Below are positions 35,525 through 44,130 of a stretch of DNA of 64,000 bases, in pieces. The first letter of the stretch is position 1, and every line of letters begins with the position of its first letter. Position numbers and translations under genes: made by a program. The notes beneath the pieces were generated by a model, which worked only from the letters and a program-made list of their open reading frames with translations, ran no database searches and had not been told where the DNA came from. The stretch is from DAIDKA01 sp963726995 (GTDB lineage: Bacteria > Pseudomonadota > Gammaproteobacteria > Steroidobacterales > Steroidobacteraceae), in assembly GCA_963726995.1 (NCBI GenBank), contig CAVSEP010000006.1, positions 744,001 through 808,000 on the forward strand, in the 5' to 3' direction.

Positions 35525-37738
35525 TCAGAACAGGTCAATGGGGTCCACATCCAGCGCCCAGCGCACGCGCCTGGCGCTGGGCAGTTCCGCCAGCTTTTCC
35601 AGCCACGGCGCCAGCAGGCGATGCAGCGCCACCCGATCGGCGCTCTCCAGCAGCAGCTGCGAATGGTAGCGGCCGGCGCGTTTGGCCATGGCCGCGGGCA
35701 CCGGCCCCAGCAGCTTCACGCCCGCCGGCGATCCGGCCAGACGCCGCGCCGCGGTGAGGAAATCCAACGCATGCTGCGCCTCGGGGGCCGATGCGCGCAC
35801 GACCGCAAGACGGCTGAAAGGGGGCCAGGCCGATGCCTCCCGTTCCGCCAGGGCGGTGCGTGCGAAGCCCTCGTAGCCTTCGGTGACCAGCGTCTGCAGC
35901 AGCGGGTGATCCGGATAGGCGGTTTGAATGAGCACCTCGCCGGCTCGGTTCCCGCGTCCGGCTCGGCCCGCGACCTGCACGACGGTCTGCGCCAGGCGCT
36001 CCGCGGCGCGAAAGTCGGTGCTGAACAATCCCTGGTCGGCATTGAGCACCACCACCAGGGTCATGTTCTGGAAGTCATGACCCTTGGTGATCATCTGCGT
36101 GCCCACGAGGATCCGGGCCGCGCCGCTGTTGATGCTGTGCATGGCGGCATCCATGTCGCCCTGCCCGCGCACCACATCGCGGTCGACCCGCACCAGCGAT
36201 TCGTGCGGAAACAGTACCCGCAGGCGCTCCTCGACCCGCTCGGTGCCCTGCCCGACCGGACGTACCTCGAAGCCGCATTGCGGGCAGTTCGTCGGCAAGG
36301 GCGCGTCGGCGCCGCAGTGATGACAGCGCAGCCGGCCCGAGCCCTGGTGCACGGTCATGCGCGCATCGCAGTCCCGGCAGGGCGCCACCCAGCCGCAGGC
36401 GGTGCACAGCAGCGTGGGCGCGTACCCGCGCCGGTTCAGGAACACCAGCACCTGGCCCTGTGCACCCAGATGCCGTTCGATCGCCTGCACGACGGGCGTC
36501 GAGAGGCCGGCGGTGACCGCATGCGCGCGCAGATCGATGAGCGACAGCCTCGGGGGCGCGGCCTGCTCTTTTCGACGCGGCAGGGCCAGATGGCGGAAAC
36601 GCCCGGTCGCGACGTTCTGCAGGGTTTCCAAAGAGGGCGTGGCGGAGCCGAGCACTACCGGCAGCTGTGAGCGCTGCGCCCGCACCAGCGCCAGATCCCG
36701 CGCCGAATAGTGGAAGCCGCCCTCATGCTGCTTCAAGGAGGCGTCATGCTCCTCGTCCACGATGATGATGCCCAGATCCGCCACGGGTGCGAACACCGCG
36801 GAGCGGGTACCGACCACGATGCGCGCGCTGCCGTCGGCTGCGGCCCGCCAGGCGCCCAGCCTTTCGGCATCGGTCAGCCCCGAATGCAGCACGGCCAGGG
36901 GCACGCCCAGGCGCTGCGCCAAGCGGTTCACCAGCTGCGGCGTGAGTCCGATCTCGGGAACCAGGACCAGCGCGCGCCGACCCTGCGCCAGCACGCTGTG
37001 GATCACCTGCAGGTAGACCTCCGTCTTGCCGCTGCCCGTCAGGCCCTGCAGTACGAAACTCGCGAAGCCGCCGAGCGCCGCACGGATGGTGGCGATGGCG
37101 TGCGACTGCGCGTCGCTGGGAATCGGCCCGGCGCCGATTTCGGCCGGCGATGGTTCTGCGCCCGTCGGCGCGCCGACCGTCTCGCAAAGCACCCACCCCT
37201 GGCGCAGCAGCGCCGTCGCGGCGGGGCGCCAGCCGGGCAGCTGCTGCGCGAGGCTGATCGGCGCGAGGCCGTCGTGCCGGACCAGCAGTTCCAGCAGCCT
37301 TCGCTGTGAGGGCGCGCGCTTGAGCCGGCCCTCATTCAGGGCCGCGAGTCCCGCCGGCGCCGCGCGCCAGATCTGCTCCTGCGCCAGCCTGCTTGCGCCG
37401 CCGCGCAGGGCCTTGGGCAGCGCCGTGGCGATCACCTCGCCGATCGGGTGGTGGTAGTAGTCGCTGGCCCAGCGCACCAGATCGAGCAGGGGCCCATCCA
37501 GCACCGGGACCGTATCCAGCACCTCGGCCAGGGGCTTCAACTTATCCTCGGGCAGGAGCGAATCAGCGGCCTGTTCGATGACCACGCCAATCAGATGTTG
37601 CCGGCCGAAGGGCACCCGGACCCGGGCACCGGGCGGCGGCGCGGGGGTGCCCTCGGGCACCCGATAGTCGAAAAGGCGGCGCAGCGGCACGTCCAGCGCG
37701 ATGCGTGAAATCCCGTCCCGCCGCCCTGCCACCGTCAT
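35525..37738 (-). CDS. priA: Primosomal protein N' (PriA helicase)
   Basis: 3'-to-5' helicase that restarts stalled replication forks, 737 residues. The N-terminal DNA-binding domain is followed by Walker A GLTGSGKTEVYL, DEEH box VDEEHDASLKQ and GSATPSLE. Two zinc-binding clusters are present: CTACGWVAPCRDC, and CHHCG then CPQCG. The C-terminal helicase half has VGTQMITKGHDF and QVAGRAGRG. Gene order priA-argS-SPOR on one strand is typical. Confidence 0.96.
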   Translation of the reverse strand: MTVAGRRDGISRIALDVPLRRLFDYRVPEGTPAPPPGARVRVPFGRQHLIGVVIEQAADSLLPEDKLKPLAEVLDTVPVLDGPLLDLVRWASDYYHHPIGEVIATALPKALRGGASRLAQEQIWRAAPAGLAALNEGRLKRAPSQRRLLELLVRHDGLAPISLAQQLPGWRPAATALLRQGWVLCETVGAPTGAEPSPAEIGAGPIPSDAQSHAIATIRAALGGFASFVLQGLTGSGKTEVYLQVIHSVLAQGRRALVLVPEIGLTPQLVNRLAQRLGVPLAVLHSGLTDAERLGAWRAAADGSARIVVGTRSAVFAPVADLGIIIVDEEHDASLKQHEGGFHYSARDLALVRAQRSQLPVVLGSATPSLETLQNVATGRFRHLALPRRKEQAAPPRLSLIDLRAHAVTAGLSTPVVQAIERHLGAQGQVLVFLNRRGYAPTLLCTACGWVAPCRDCDARMTVHQGSGRLRCHHCGADAPLPTNCPQCGFEVRPVGQGTERVEERLRVLFPHESLVRVDRDVVRGQGDMDAAMHSINSGAARILVGTQMITKGHDFQNMTLVVVLNADQGLFSTDFRAAERLAQTVVQVAGRAGRGNRAGEVLIQTAYPDHPLLQTLVTEGYEGFARTALAEREASAWPPFSRLAVVRASAPEAQHALDFLTAARRLAGSPAGVKLLGPVPAAMAKRAGRYHSQLLLESADRVALHRLLAPWLEKLAELPSARRVRWALDVDPIDLF

Positions 37739-37876
37739 GCGGAAAGCCTGATAGTATTATTCAAATCAATGGGTTAAGCGCTGTCTGCAAATCGCGCCAT
37801 GGGGGTCAACCGCCGGTCCGTCCGGCGCGTTATAGGCTCAATGGGTGCCTTTGCTACACTCGCGCCGCCTTATACC

Positions 37877-38464
37877 ATGCCCGCCTCAACGCGCGGCGAC
37901 ACCCTATTGAACGACACGTCTGAGGCCCGCTCGCGAGCGCTCAACCAGTTTCTGGCAAGCGTCGAGCTGAAGGCCTACAAGATCGCGCAGGCCGGCCTGC
38001 GGCATCAGGACGATGCGCTGGATGCGGTGCAGGACGCCATGCTGCAGCTGGCGCGCGCCTATGCCGACCGGCCCGAAGCGGAATGGAAGCCGCTGTTCTA
38101 CCGGATTCTGGAAAATCGCATCCGCGACATGCAGCGCCGCCGCACCGTTCGTGGCCGGGTCATGGCCTGGATGCCGTTCCGCCGCGACGAGGACGATGAG
38201 GATAATGATCCGATCGCACAGGCGCCCAGCCAGGAGCTGCCGCCGGTCGCACGGCTGGAACTCGACGAGGCCATGGTCGCCCTGGATGCGGCCCTGGGAC
38301 AGCTGCCGAACCGGCAGCGCCAGGCCTTCCTGCTGCGCAATCTGGAGGGCATGGACGTGGCGCAGACCGCTCAGTCCATGGGTTGCTCCGAGGGCAGCGT
38401 CAAGACACACTATTTTCGCGCCCTGCAGGCGCTGCGTCAGAAACTGGGAGATTTCGAACCATGA
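37877..38464 (+). CDS. ECF-type RNA polymerase sigma factor
   Basis: A 195-residue sigma-70-family factor. Region 2 lies at about 28-85 (AYKIAQAGLRHQDDALDAVQDAM, and LFYRILENRIRDMQRR). An acidic linker (DEDDEDND) follows. Region 4 is at about 135-190 (LPNRQRQAFLLRNLEGMDVAQTA and GSVKTHYFRALQALRQKL). I take ATG at 37877; a TTG at 37907 (NDTSEARSRAL) is also possible, and the frame is open further up. Its stop overlaps the next ATG, beginning a four-gene run of sigma factor, membrane protein, secreted protein and DUF3106. The run is arranged like a sigma/anti-sigma stress module. Confidence 0.88.
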   Translation: MPASTRGDTLLNDTSEARSRALNQFLASVELKAYKIAQAGLRHQDDALDAVQDAMLQLARAYADRPEAEWKPLFYRILENRIRDMQRRRTVRGRVMAWMPFRRDEDDEDNDPIAQAPSQELPPVARLELDEAMVALDAALGQLPNRQRQAFLLRNLEGMDVAQTAQSMGCSEGSVKTHYFRALQALRQKLGDFEP

Positions 38465-38922
38465 ACGCCGGTGAAGGCGAAACTTCGCAAACCACGCTGC
38501 TGCAAAGTGGTCTGGAAGTGCGCTCGCGCCTGGTGCTCGAAGCGGGGCTGTCGGGCATCGACGCGCGCACGCGCTCGCGCCTGAATCAGGCGCGCCAGGC
38601 GGCGGTGGCGGCGGCGGGCAACCCCTCGCTGCTGGCGCGGCTGCATGGGGCATTGACGCGCCAGGTGCTGATGCCGGCGACGGGGGCCGCGGCCGTGGCG
38701 GCGCTGGTCGCGGTTTTCATGCTCAACAGCGGCAGCCATCATTTGACCGCGGCGGTGACGGACAATCCGGCCAGCGCACTGGATGTGCTGGATCTGGTCA
38801 CGGATGACGATGCCATGCACCTCATGGAAGACAACGATGGTTCGTTTTTTGAGTGGGCGGCCGCCGAGAGCGACAGCGCGGGCTCCGGGCTGGGCCAAGG
38901 CGCTGGCGGGACGACAACCTGA
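38461..38922 (+). CDS. DUF3619-like single-pass membrane protein, candidate anti-sigma factor
   Basis: A 153-residue protein coupled to the sigma gene by an ATGA overlap. Residues 1-65 are a soluble helical N-terminus (GIDARTRSRLNQARQAAVAAA, resembling DUF3619). One membrane helix lies at about 72-90 (TGAAAVAALVAVFMLN), and the remaining 60 residues form an acidic, probably periplasmic tail. Topology and position match membrane anti-sigma factors, though I see no ZAS or RseA signature. Function is therefore inferred from context only. Confidence 0.75.
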   Translation: MNAGEGETSQTTLLQSGLEVRSRLVLEAGLSGIDARTRSRLNQARQAAVAAAGNPSLLARLHGALTRQVLMPATGAAAVAALVAVFMLNSGSHHLTAAVTDNPASALDVLDLVTDDDAMHLMEDNDGSFFEWAAAESDSAGSGLGQGAGGTTT

Positions 38923-39200
38923 TGACCGCATCCGGCGGGCCGTCGCCCGTCCGTGCGTGGGCCTGTTGTGGGCTGCTGCTGGGATTGACGCTGCAGCCGT
39001 TGCCGCTGCGCGCGGACCCGCCGCCGGCGAAGAGCGTGGAGCCGGCGGACGCGGACCTGATCGAGTTCCTGGGGTCGGTGGATTCGGACGACGAGGGTTG
39101 GAAACAGTATTTGGCGCGCAAGGATGCGCAGGCGCCGGCGGCGAACAAGCCGCCGCCAGCGCCTCCTGCCAGCAGCGCGCCCGGGAAAGATGGTAAGTGA
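38922..39200 (+). CDS. Small secreted Pro-rich protein
   Basis: A 92-residue protein with a signal peptide (WACCGLLLGLTLQPLPLRA), a short acidic stretch DADLIEFLGSVDSDDEGWKQYL and a Pro/Ala-rich tail. The LIEFLGS segment recurs in uncharacterised proteins of similar sigma-factor clusters. The start overlaps the preceding stop (TGATG). The product is predicted periplasmic; no known domain. Confidence 0.7.
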   Translation: MTASGGPSPVRAWACCGLLLGLTLQPLPLRADPPPAKSVEPADADLIEFLGSVDSDDEGWKQYLARKDAQAPAANKPPPAPPASSAPGKDGK

Positions 39201-39736
39201 AGATGAGCATTAAGCCAGGCGTGATCGCGGCGCTGCTGCTGACAGGTGTGCTGTCGGCGCTGCCGTGCGCGCCGGCTTGCGCGCAGGTCGCAAGCGCACC
39301 CGCCGCGGCGGTGCCGGCCGGGGCCACCGTACCCTGGAATTCGCTGTCACAGGACCAGCAGCATCTGCTGTCGCGCCTTTCGGGACAGTGGGACCAGTTG
39401 AGTCCGCAGCGCCAGCAGGCTCTCGCCACCGGCAGCCAGCGCTGGCTGGGCATGTCGCCCGAGCAGCGCACGCAGGCGCGGACGCGTTTCGGTCAATGGC
39501 AGCAGTTGCCGCAGCAGCGCCGCGAGCAGCTGCGCCAGCGCTGGGAGGATTTCCGGTCGCTGCCGCCGGCGCGCCAGCAGGCCGCCCGGGAGAATTTCCG
39601 CAAGTTCCAGCAGCTGCCGCAGCAACGCCGCCAGCAGCTGCGCGAACGCTGGCAGAGCGCCACGCCGGCGCAGCGCCAGAACATGGTGGAGCGCGCCAGG
39701 GAACGGCGCAGCGAGCGCGCGGGCAAGCCGCGCTGA
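39197..39736 (+). CDS. DUF3106 periplasmic repeat protein
   Basis: A 179-residue secreted protein (GTG at 39197; ATG at 39203 is equally possible). The signal peptide ends near ACAQ. The mature part repeats a helical unit of about 19 residues with pattern W-xx-LPxQxRxQLRxRW, for example FGQWQQLPQQRREQLRQRW and FRKFQQLPQQRRQQLRERW. The pattern recalls the LTxxQ repeats of CpxP/Spy-type periplasmic chaperones. With the sigma factor and membrane protein upstream it may sense or buffer envelope damage (inference). Confidence 0.83.
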   Translation: MKMSIKPGVIAALLLTGVLSALPCAPACAQVASAPAAAVPAGATVPWNSLSQDQQHLLSRLSGQWDQLSPQRQQALATGSQRWLGMSPEQRTQARTRFGQWQQLPQQRREQLRQRWEDFRSLPPARQQAARENFRKFQQLPQQRRQQLRERWQSATPAQRQNMVERARERRSERAGKPR

Positions 39737-39863
39737 CGGCCGCAGGGCGAACCCGCACCACCCGCGGCTCGCCCGTAGGACAACTGCCCGTGACCGGGTG
39801 CGCCCCGCGTCGTATGATTTGCACCTCGTCGAAGTGCATCCCAACGAATCTGCGGAGACCCCC

Positions 39864-40493
39864 ATGACCCGTTACGTACTGCCTGCCCTGGCCTATGACT
39901 ACAACGCCCTTGAGCCGCATATTTCGGCGCGCATCATGGAGCTGCATCACAGCAAGCACCACAAGGCCTATGTGGATGGCGCCAACAAGACTCTGGAGCA
40001 ATTGGCCGAGGCGCGCCAGAAGGGCGCGCTGGATGGCGCCGGAGTGCTGGAACGCACGCTGGCCTTCCACATCTCGGGCCACGTCATGCACAGCATCTTC
40101 TGGCAGAACCTGAGCCCCAAGGGCGGCGGGCTGCCCTCCGGCGAGCTGGCCGCGGCCATCGACCGGGACTTCGGCAGCTTCGATTCCTTCAAGCTGCAAC
40201 TGAACAAGACGGCGGCGACCATCCAGGGATCCGGATGGGCGGCGCTGTACCTGGAGCCGCTGACGCAGCAGCTGATCATCGGTTCGGTCCATGACCATCA
40301 GCAAAGCGTGTTCCAGGGGTCGCTGCCGCTGATGGTGGTGGACGCCTGGGAGCACGCCTTCTACCTGCAGTACGTCAACGAGAAGGTGAAGTTCTTCGAC
40401 GCGCTGTGGAATATCTGGAACTGGGCCGATATCGGCCAGCGGTATGCGGCGGCGAAGAGCGCCAAGCTGAGCCTGCAGGGCGCGGCGGCCTGA
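39864..40493 (+). CDS. sodB: Superoxide dismutase (Fe/Mn)
   Basis: Cytoplasmic enzyme, 209 residues, ATG at 39864 with GCGGAGA upstream. Metal ligands are His 27 in ELHHSKHHKAYV, His near 77 in AFHISGHVMHSIFW, and Asp/His in VDAWEHAFYLQY. Sequence style (YNALEPHISARIMELHHSKHH, DGANKTLEQL, GELAAAIDRDFGSFDSF) resembles the tetrameric actinobacterial/archaeal SodA class more than E. coli SodB. The metal (Fe or Mn) cannot be fixed by eye, so the symbol is provisional. Convergent with hslU across a hairpin. Confidence 0.9.
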   Translation: MTRYVLPALAYDYNALEPHISARIMELHHSKHHKAYVDGANKTLEQLAEARQKGALDGAGVLERTLAFHISGHVMHSIFWQNLSPKGGGLPSGELAAAIDRDFGSFDSFKLQLNKTAATIQGSGWAALYLEPLTQQLIIGSVHDHQQSVFQGSLPLMVVDAWEHAFYLQYVNEKVKFFDALWNIWNWADIGQRYAAAKSAKLSLQGAAA

Positions 40494-40506
40494 ACCGTGA
40501 CTGTCG

Positions 40507-40540
40507 CCTGAGCCGGTGCTAGAGAATGTACCGGCTCAGG
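40507..40540. terminator. Hairpin between convergent sod and hslU
   Basis: Perfect 11-bp inverted repeat CCTGAGCCGGT / ACCGGCTCAGG with a 12-base loop. It begins 14 bases after the sod stop and includes the last codons and stop of hslU. No T-tract follows on either strand, so it may work as a bidirectional weak terminator or as an mRNA 3'-end stabiliser. Confidence 0.55.
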
Positions 40541-41958
40541 TCCTCGTCCTTGACCAGATCGCCCAGGTGGCCGTCGACGTAGGCGGCATCCACCAGCAGA
40601 TCGTGGCGCCCGGCGCTGGTGGCATCGTAGGACACGGTTTCCAGCAGCCGCTCCATCACGGTGTGCAGGCGTCGCGCGCCGATGTTCTCGGTGCGTTCGT
40701 TCACGTGATGGGCGATCTCCGCCAGACGGCGCACGCCGTCGGCGGCAAATCCCACGCTCACCCCCTCGGTCGCCAGCAGCGCGCGATACTGCGCGGTGAG
40801 CGAGGCGTCCGGTTCGGTGAGGATGCGCACGAAATCATCCACCGTGAGCGAACTAAGTTCCACGCGGATCGGCAGGCGCCCCTGCAGCTCCGGAATCAGG
40901 TCCGAGGGCTTGGACAGATGGAACGCTCCGGAGGCGATGAACAGCACATGATCGGTCTTTAGCGGACCGTACTTCGTCGACACGGTGGAGCCCTCCACCA
41001 GCGGCAGCAGGTCGCGCTGCACACCCTCACGCGACACGTCCGCGCCCACGGTTTCGCCGCGCCGGGAGACCTTGTCGATTTCGTCGATGAACACGATGCC
41101 GTTCTGCTCGGCATTGTGTAGCGCGCGCACTTTGAGTTCCTCCTCGTTGATCATCCGGCCGGCCTCGTCCTCGACCAGCAGCTTGCGGGCCTCCTTCACC
41201 TTGACCTTGCGCGGCCGGCCGCGCTGCCCGCCGAGGTTCGCGAACATCGACTGCAGCTGCTGCTGCATCTCTTCCATGCCCGGAGGCGCCATGATGTCGA
41301 CGCCAGACGGCAGGGCGCGCAGCTCGATTTCGATTTCACGCTCATCCAGCTCGCCCTCGCGCAGCCGCTTGCGCAGCTTCTGGCGGGTCTCGGCATCGCG
41401 CGGCTGCGGCGGTTCGTCGGTCGAGAAGCCCAGCACCCGCGCCTTGGGCAGCAGTGCGTCCAGCACCCGCTCCTCGGCGGCGTCGGCGGCGCGCTCGCGG
41501 ACCTTGGCGACCTCCTGCTCGCGGGTCATCTTCACGGCGACATCGGCCAGATCCTTGACGATGGATTCCACGTCGCGCCCGACATACCCGACCTCGGTGA
41601 ATTTCGTGGCCTCGACCTTCACGAACGGCGCGTTGACGAGCTTCGCCAGGCGCCGCGCGATCTCGGTCTTGCCGACACCGGTGGGGCCGATCATCAGGAT
41701 GTTCTTCGGCGTGATCTCGTGGCGCATCGGCTCGGGGATCTGCATCCGCCGCCAGCGATTGCGCAACGCGATCGCCACCGCGCGCTTGGCGGCGTGCTGA
41801 CCGACGATGTGCTTGTCCAGTTCGCGCACGATTTCCTGCGGCGTCATGGACTGCGCGCTCTCGGCCGGTGATTGGGCCGGCTCCTGGGACTGCGCCGCGA
41901 CTGAATCCGGCGGCGCCGCGCTGCCGTTGGCCGCGCTTTCATTGAAAAGATCGGCCAT
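40519..41958 (-). CDS. hslU: ATP-dependent protease ATPase subunit HslU
   Basis: AAA+ unfoldase of the HslUV protease, 479 residues against 443 in E. coli. The difference is a Ser/Ala/Gln-rich N-terminal extension of about 35 residues ahead of MTPQEIVRELDKHIVGQ. Walker A is GPTGVGKTEIARRL, the pore motif EVGYVGRDVES, Walker B IVFIDEIDKVS, and the C-terminal tail ends SRYIL as required to dock into HslV. The ATG overlaps the hslV stop by one base (TAATG). Confidence 0.96.
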   Translation of the reverse strand: MADLFNESAANGSAAPPDSVAAQSQEPAQSPAESAQSMTPQEIVRELDKHIVGQHAAKRAVAIALRNRWRRMQIPEPMRHEITPKNILMIGPTGVGKTEIARRLAKLVNAPFVKVEATKFTEVGYVGRDVESIVKDLADVAVKMTREQEVAKVRERAADAAEERVLDALLPKARVLGFSTDEPPQPRDAETRQKLRKRLREGELDEREIEIELRALPSGVDIMAPPGMEEMQQQLQSMFANLGGQRGRPRKVKVKEARKLLVEDEAGRMINEEELKVRALHNAEQNGIVFIDEIDKVSRRGETVGADVSREGVQRDLLPLVEGSTVSTKYGPLKTDHVLFIASGAFHLSKPSDLIPELQGRLPIRVELSSLTVDDFVRILTEPDASLTAQYRALLATEGVSVGFAADGVRRLAEIAHHVNERTENIGARRLHTVMERLLETVSYDATSAGRHDLLVDAAYVDGHLGDLVKDEDLSRYIL

Positions 41959-42500
41959 TATCGGATCTCGTCGACCAGCAGGTTGCGGTTGGTGTAGATG
42001 CAGATGTCGGCCGCGATGTTCAGCGAGCGCTCGACGATGGCGCGCGCATCCAGATCCGAGGATTCCAGCAGCGCTCTGGCCGCGGCCAGTGCGTAGGATC
42101 CGCCCGAACCGATGGCGGCGACATCGTGCTCGGGTTCGATCACGTCCCCGTTGCCGGAAATCACGAAGATCTTCTCCTTGTCGCCGACCAGCAGCAGCGC
42201 CTCCAGGCGCCGCAGGTAGCGATCCGAGCGCCAGTCCTTGGCGAGCTCGATGGCCGCGCGGGTGAGATTGCCGTGCTTCTCGAGCTTGCCCTCGAAGCGC
42301 TCGAACAGCGTGAAGGCATCGGCCGTGCCGCCGGCGAAACCGGCGAGCACCTTGTCGCCGTAGAGCCGGCGCACCTTGCGCGCGTTGCCCTTCATGACGG
42401 TGTTGCCGAGGGTGACCTGGCCATCGCCGCCGATGGCGACGGTGCCATTGCGGCGAACCGCGAGAATCGTCGTGCCGTGGGGATCGAAAGTGTTGCTCAT
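41958..42500 (-). CDS. hslV: ATP-dependent protease subunit HslV
   Basis: Threonine peptidase of the HslUV complex, 180 residues. The start at 42500 (MSNTFDPHG) has AGGA upstream. The catalytic Thr is the first of TTILAVRRNG, so a nine-residue propeptide must be removed, longer than the lone Met of E. coli. Later family motifs are GDGQVTLGNTVMKGNARKVRR, GFAGGTADAFTLFERFE and SGNGDVIEPEHDVAAIGSGG. It begins 10 bases after xerC. Confidence 0.96.
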   Translation of the reverse strand: MSNTFDPHGTTILAVRRNGTVAIGGDGQVTLGNTVMKGNARKVRRLYGDKVLAGFAGGTADAFTLFERFEGKLEKHGNLTRAAIELAKDWRSDRYLRRLEALLLVGDKEKIFVISGNGDVIEPEHDVAAIGSGGSYALAAARALLESSDLDARAIVERSLNIAADICIYTNRNLLVDEIR

Positions 42501-42510
42501 GTCCTGCCGT

Positions 42511-43413
42511 CTAAGCCTTCTTGCGCGCGCGCGGATGGGTAGCGTCGTAGATGCGGGCCAGGTGCTGGAAATCAAGGTGGGTATAGACCTGCGTGGTGGC
42601 AATGTCGGCGTGCCCCAGAAGCTCCTGCACGGCGCGTAATTCTCCACTGGATTCAAGAAGATGCGAGGCAAAGGAGTGGCGGAAAAGGTGCGGATGGACG
42701 TGCATGGGCAGGCCCTGGCGCACGGCCCAGTATTCGACCCGCTTTTGGATCGCGCGCGCGCCCAGTCGCCGCCCGCTGGCGCCCACGAACACGGCCGGGG
42801 AGTCGTCCCGCACCAGCTGCCGGCGCTCCTTGAGCCACTGCGCCAGGGCGCTCAAGGCCTTGGAGCCCACGGGCAGTACCCGGGTCTTGCTGCCCTTGCC
42901 CAGCACCCGCACCGTACGATCGGCCGCGTTCAGGTCCGGCAGGTTCAGCCCCACCAGTTCCGCCAGGCGCAGCCCCGAGGAATACAGCAGCTCCATGATG
43001 GCCCGATCCCGGGTGGCCAGCGGTTCGCCCGCCGGAATCTCCAGCAGGCGGGCCATGCTATCGGCGTCGATCGTCACCGGCAGGCGCTTGGCACCCTTGG
43101 GCGCGCGCACGTCGATGGCGCAATTGCGCGTGAGGATGCCTTCACGGATCAGGAAGTTCAGGAAGCTGCGCACCGCCGACAGGCGCCGCTGCACGCTGCG
43201 CGGGCTCAAGCCCCCGGCATGCGAACGCGCCGCGAACAGCCGCACCTGGGCGTGGTCCAGCGCCGGCCACTCGCCGATGCCCTGGGTGTCGCAGTAGCGC
43301 GTGAGCGCGTTCAGATCACGCGCGTAGTTGCTGCCGGTATGGCCGGAGAGGCGGCGTTCCTTGGCCAGGTACTGCCGGAATCGCAGCAGCTGTTCGCGCG
43401 CCTCCGGGGTCAC
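42511..43413 (-). CDS. xerC: Tyrosine recombinase XerC
   Basis: Resolves chromosome dimers at dif with XerD. The product is 300 residues. The N-terminal core-binding domain (RFRQYLAKERRLSGHTGSNYARDL) is followed by the catalytic domain with Arg in SSGLRLAELVGL, HLFRHSFASHLLES, LLGHADIATT and nucleophile Tyr in QVYTHLD. Neighbours dapF and DUF484 upstream match the classic dapF-DUF484-xerC order, which supports XerC over XerD. Confidence 0.94.
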   Translation of the reverse strand: MTPEAREQLLRFRQYLAKERRLSGHTGSNYARDLNALTRYCDTQGIGEWPALDHAQVRLFAARSHAGGLSPRSVQRRLSAVRSFLNFLIREGILTRNCAIDVRAPKGAKRLPVTIDADSMARLLEIPAGEPLATRDRAIMELLYSSGLRLAELVGLNLPDLNAADRTVRVLGKGSKTRVLPVGSKALSALAQWLKERRQLVRDDSPAVFVGASGRRLGARAIQKRVEYWAVRQGLPMHVHPHLFRHSFASHLLESSGELRAVQELLGHADIATTQVYTHLDFQHLARIYDATHPRARKKA

Positions 43414-43431
43414 GACCGCAGGCCGGGGAGC

Positions 43432-44130
43432 TCAGGGCCGCGACAGGACATCCGAAATCAGGTCGGCCAGGCGGGCCAGGAAATCGGTGCTCATGCCCGG
43501 ATGGAAGCGATCCCGATCGGTACTGCCCAGGGCCAGTAGCCCGAGCGAGCCATGATCGCCCAGCGGCACCAGCGCCACCGAACCGATGTCCGGGGCGTCG
43601 GCGGCGAACAGGAAGTCGCGCTGCGAATCGCGCGCCTGGCCGCAGCGGGGCTTGCCGCTGGTGAACAGGGACTCGAAGGATTTCAGGTTCACGTCATCGG
43701 CGCCGACCAGGCGCACGAACCGCTGCGGCGCCACGGTTTCCTGCCCGGCGATGAGCACCAGCACGGAGTGGAAGGAGTCGAAGTCCTCGCGCAGGCTCGC
43801 TTCCAGCTGCTCGATGGCGCTCTGGCGCGTCTGCGCGCGCAGCAACCGCCGGGTAAAGCGATGCAGCTTTTCGGCGACCGCATCGTTGGCCCGCGCCACG
43901 GTGACGAAGTCGGCCAGCTTCTGTTCCAGGGCCGAGTGCCGCTCGCGCAGCACTTCCACCTGGCGTTCCACCAGCGAGATGGTCGAGCTGCCGCGGGCAT
44001 GGGGCAGGCGCAAGCGCGCCAGCAGCGGCAGGTGGTTCTCGAAGAACTCCGGATTCTGCTGCAGATAATGCGCAACAGTTTCCTCTTCGCTGTGCTGAGA
44101 CTGGATTCCCCGGGCTTCTCTCGTGCTCAT
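43432..44130 (-). CDS. DUF484 family protein
   Basis: A 232-residue protein with a conserved N-terminus (VAHYLQQNPEFFENHLPLLARLRLPH), a central coiled coil (VERQVEVLRERHSALEQKLADF) and a GAF-like C-terminal half (SVALVPLGDHGSLGLLALGS). The family (YigA in E. coli) sits between dapF and xerC across gammaproteobacteria; the function is unknown. ATGA overlap with the dapF stop. Confidence 0.9.
   Translation of the reverse strand: MSTREARGIQSQHSEEETVAHYLQQNPEFFENHLPLLARLRLPHARGSSTISLVERQVEVLRERHSALEQKLADFVTVARANDAVAEKLHRFTRRLLRAQTRQSAIEQLEASLREDFDSFHSVLVLIAGQETVAPQRFVRLVGADDVNLKSFESLFTSGKPRCGQARDSQRDFLFAADAPDIGSVALVPLGDHGSLGLLALGSTDRDRFHPGMSTDFLARLADLISDVLSRP

Noticed and set aside
34373..36670. 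A 765-codon plus-strand frame spanning argS and priA
   Set aside because: Crosses two well-supported genes on the other strand and has no domain or start signal.
39740..39785. GGGCGA / TCGCCC inverted repeat after the DUF3106 gene
   Set aside because: Short arms separated by about 20 bases without a U-tract; too weak to call a terminator.
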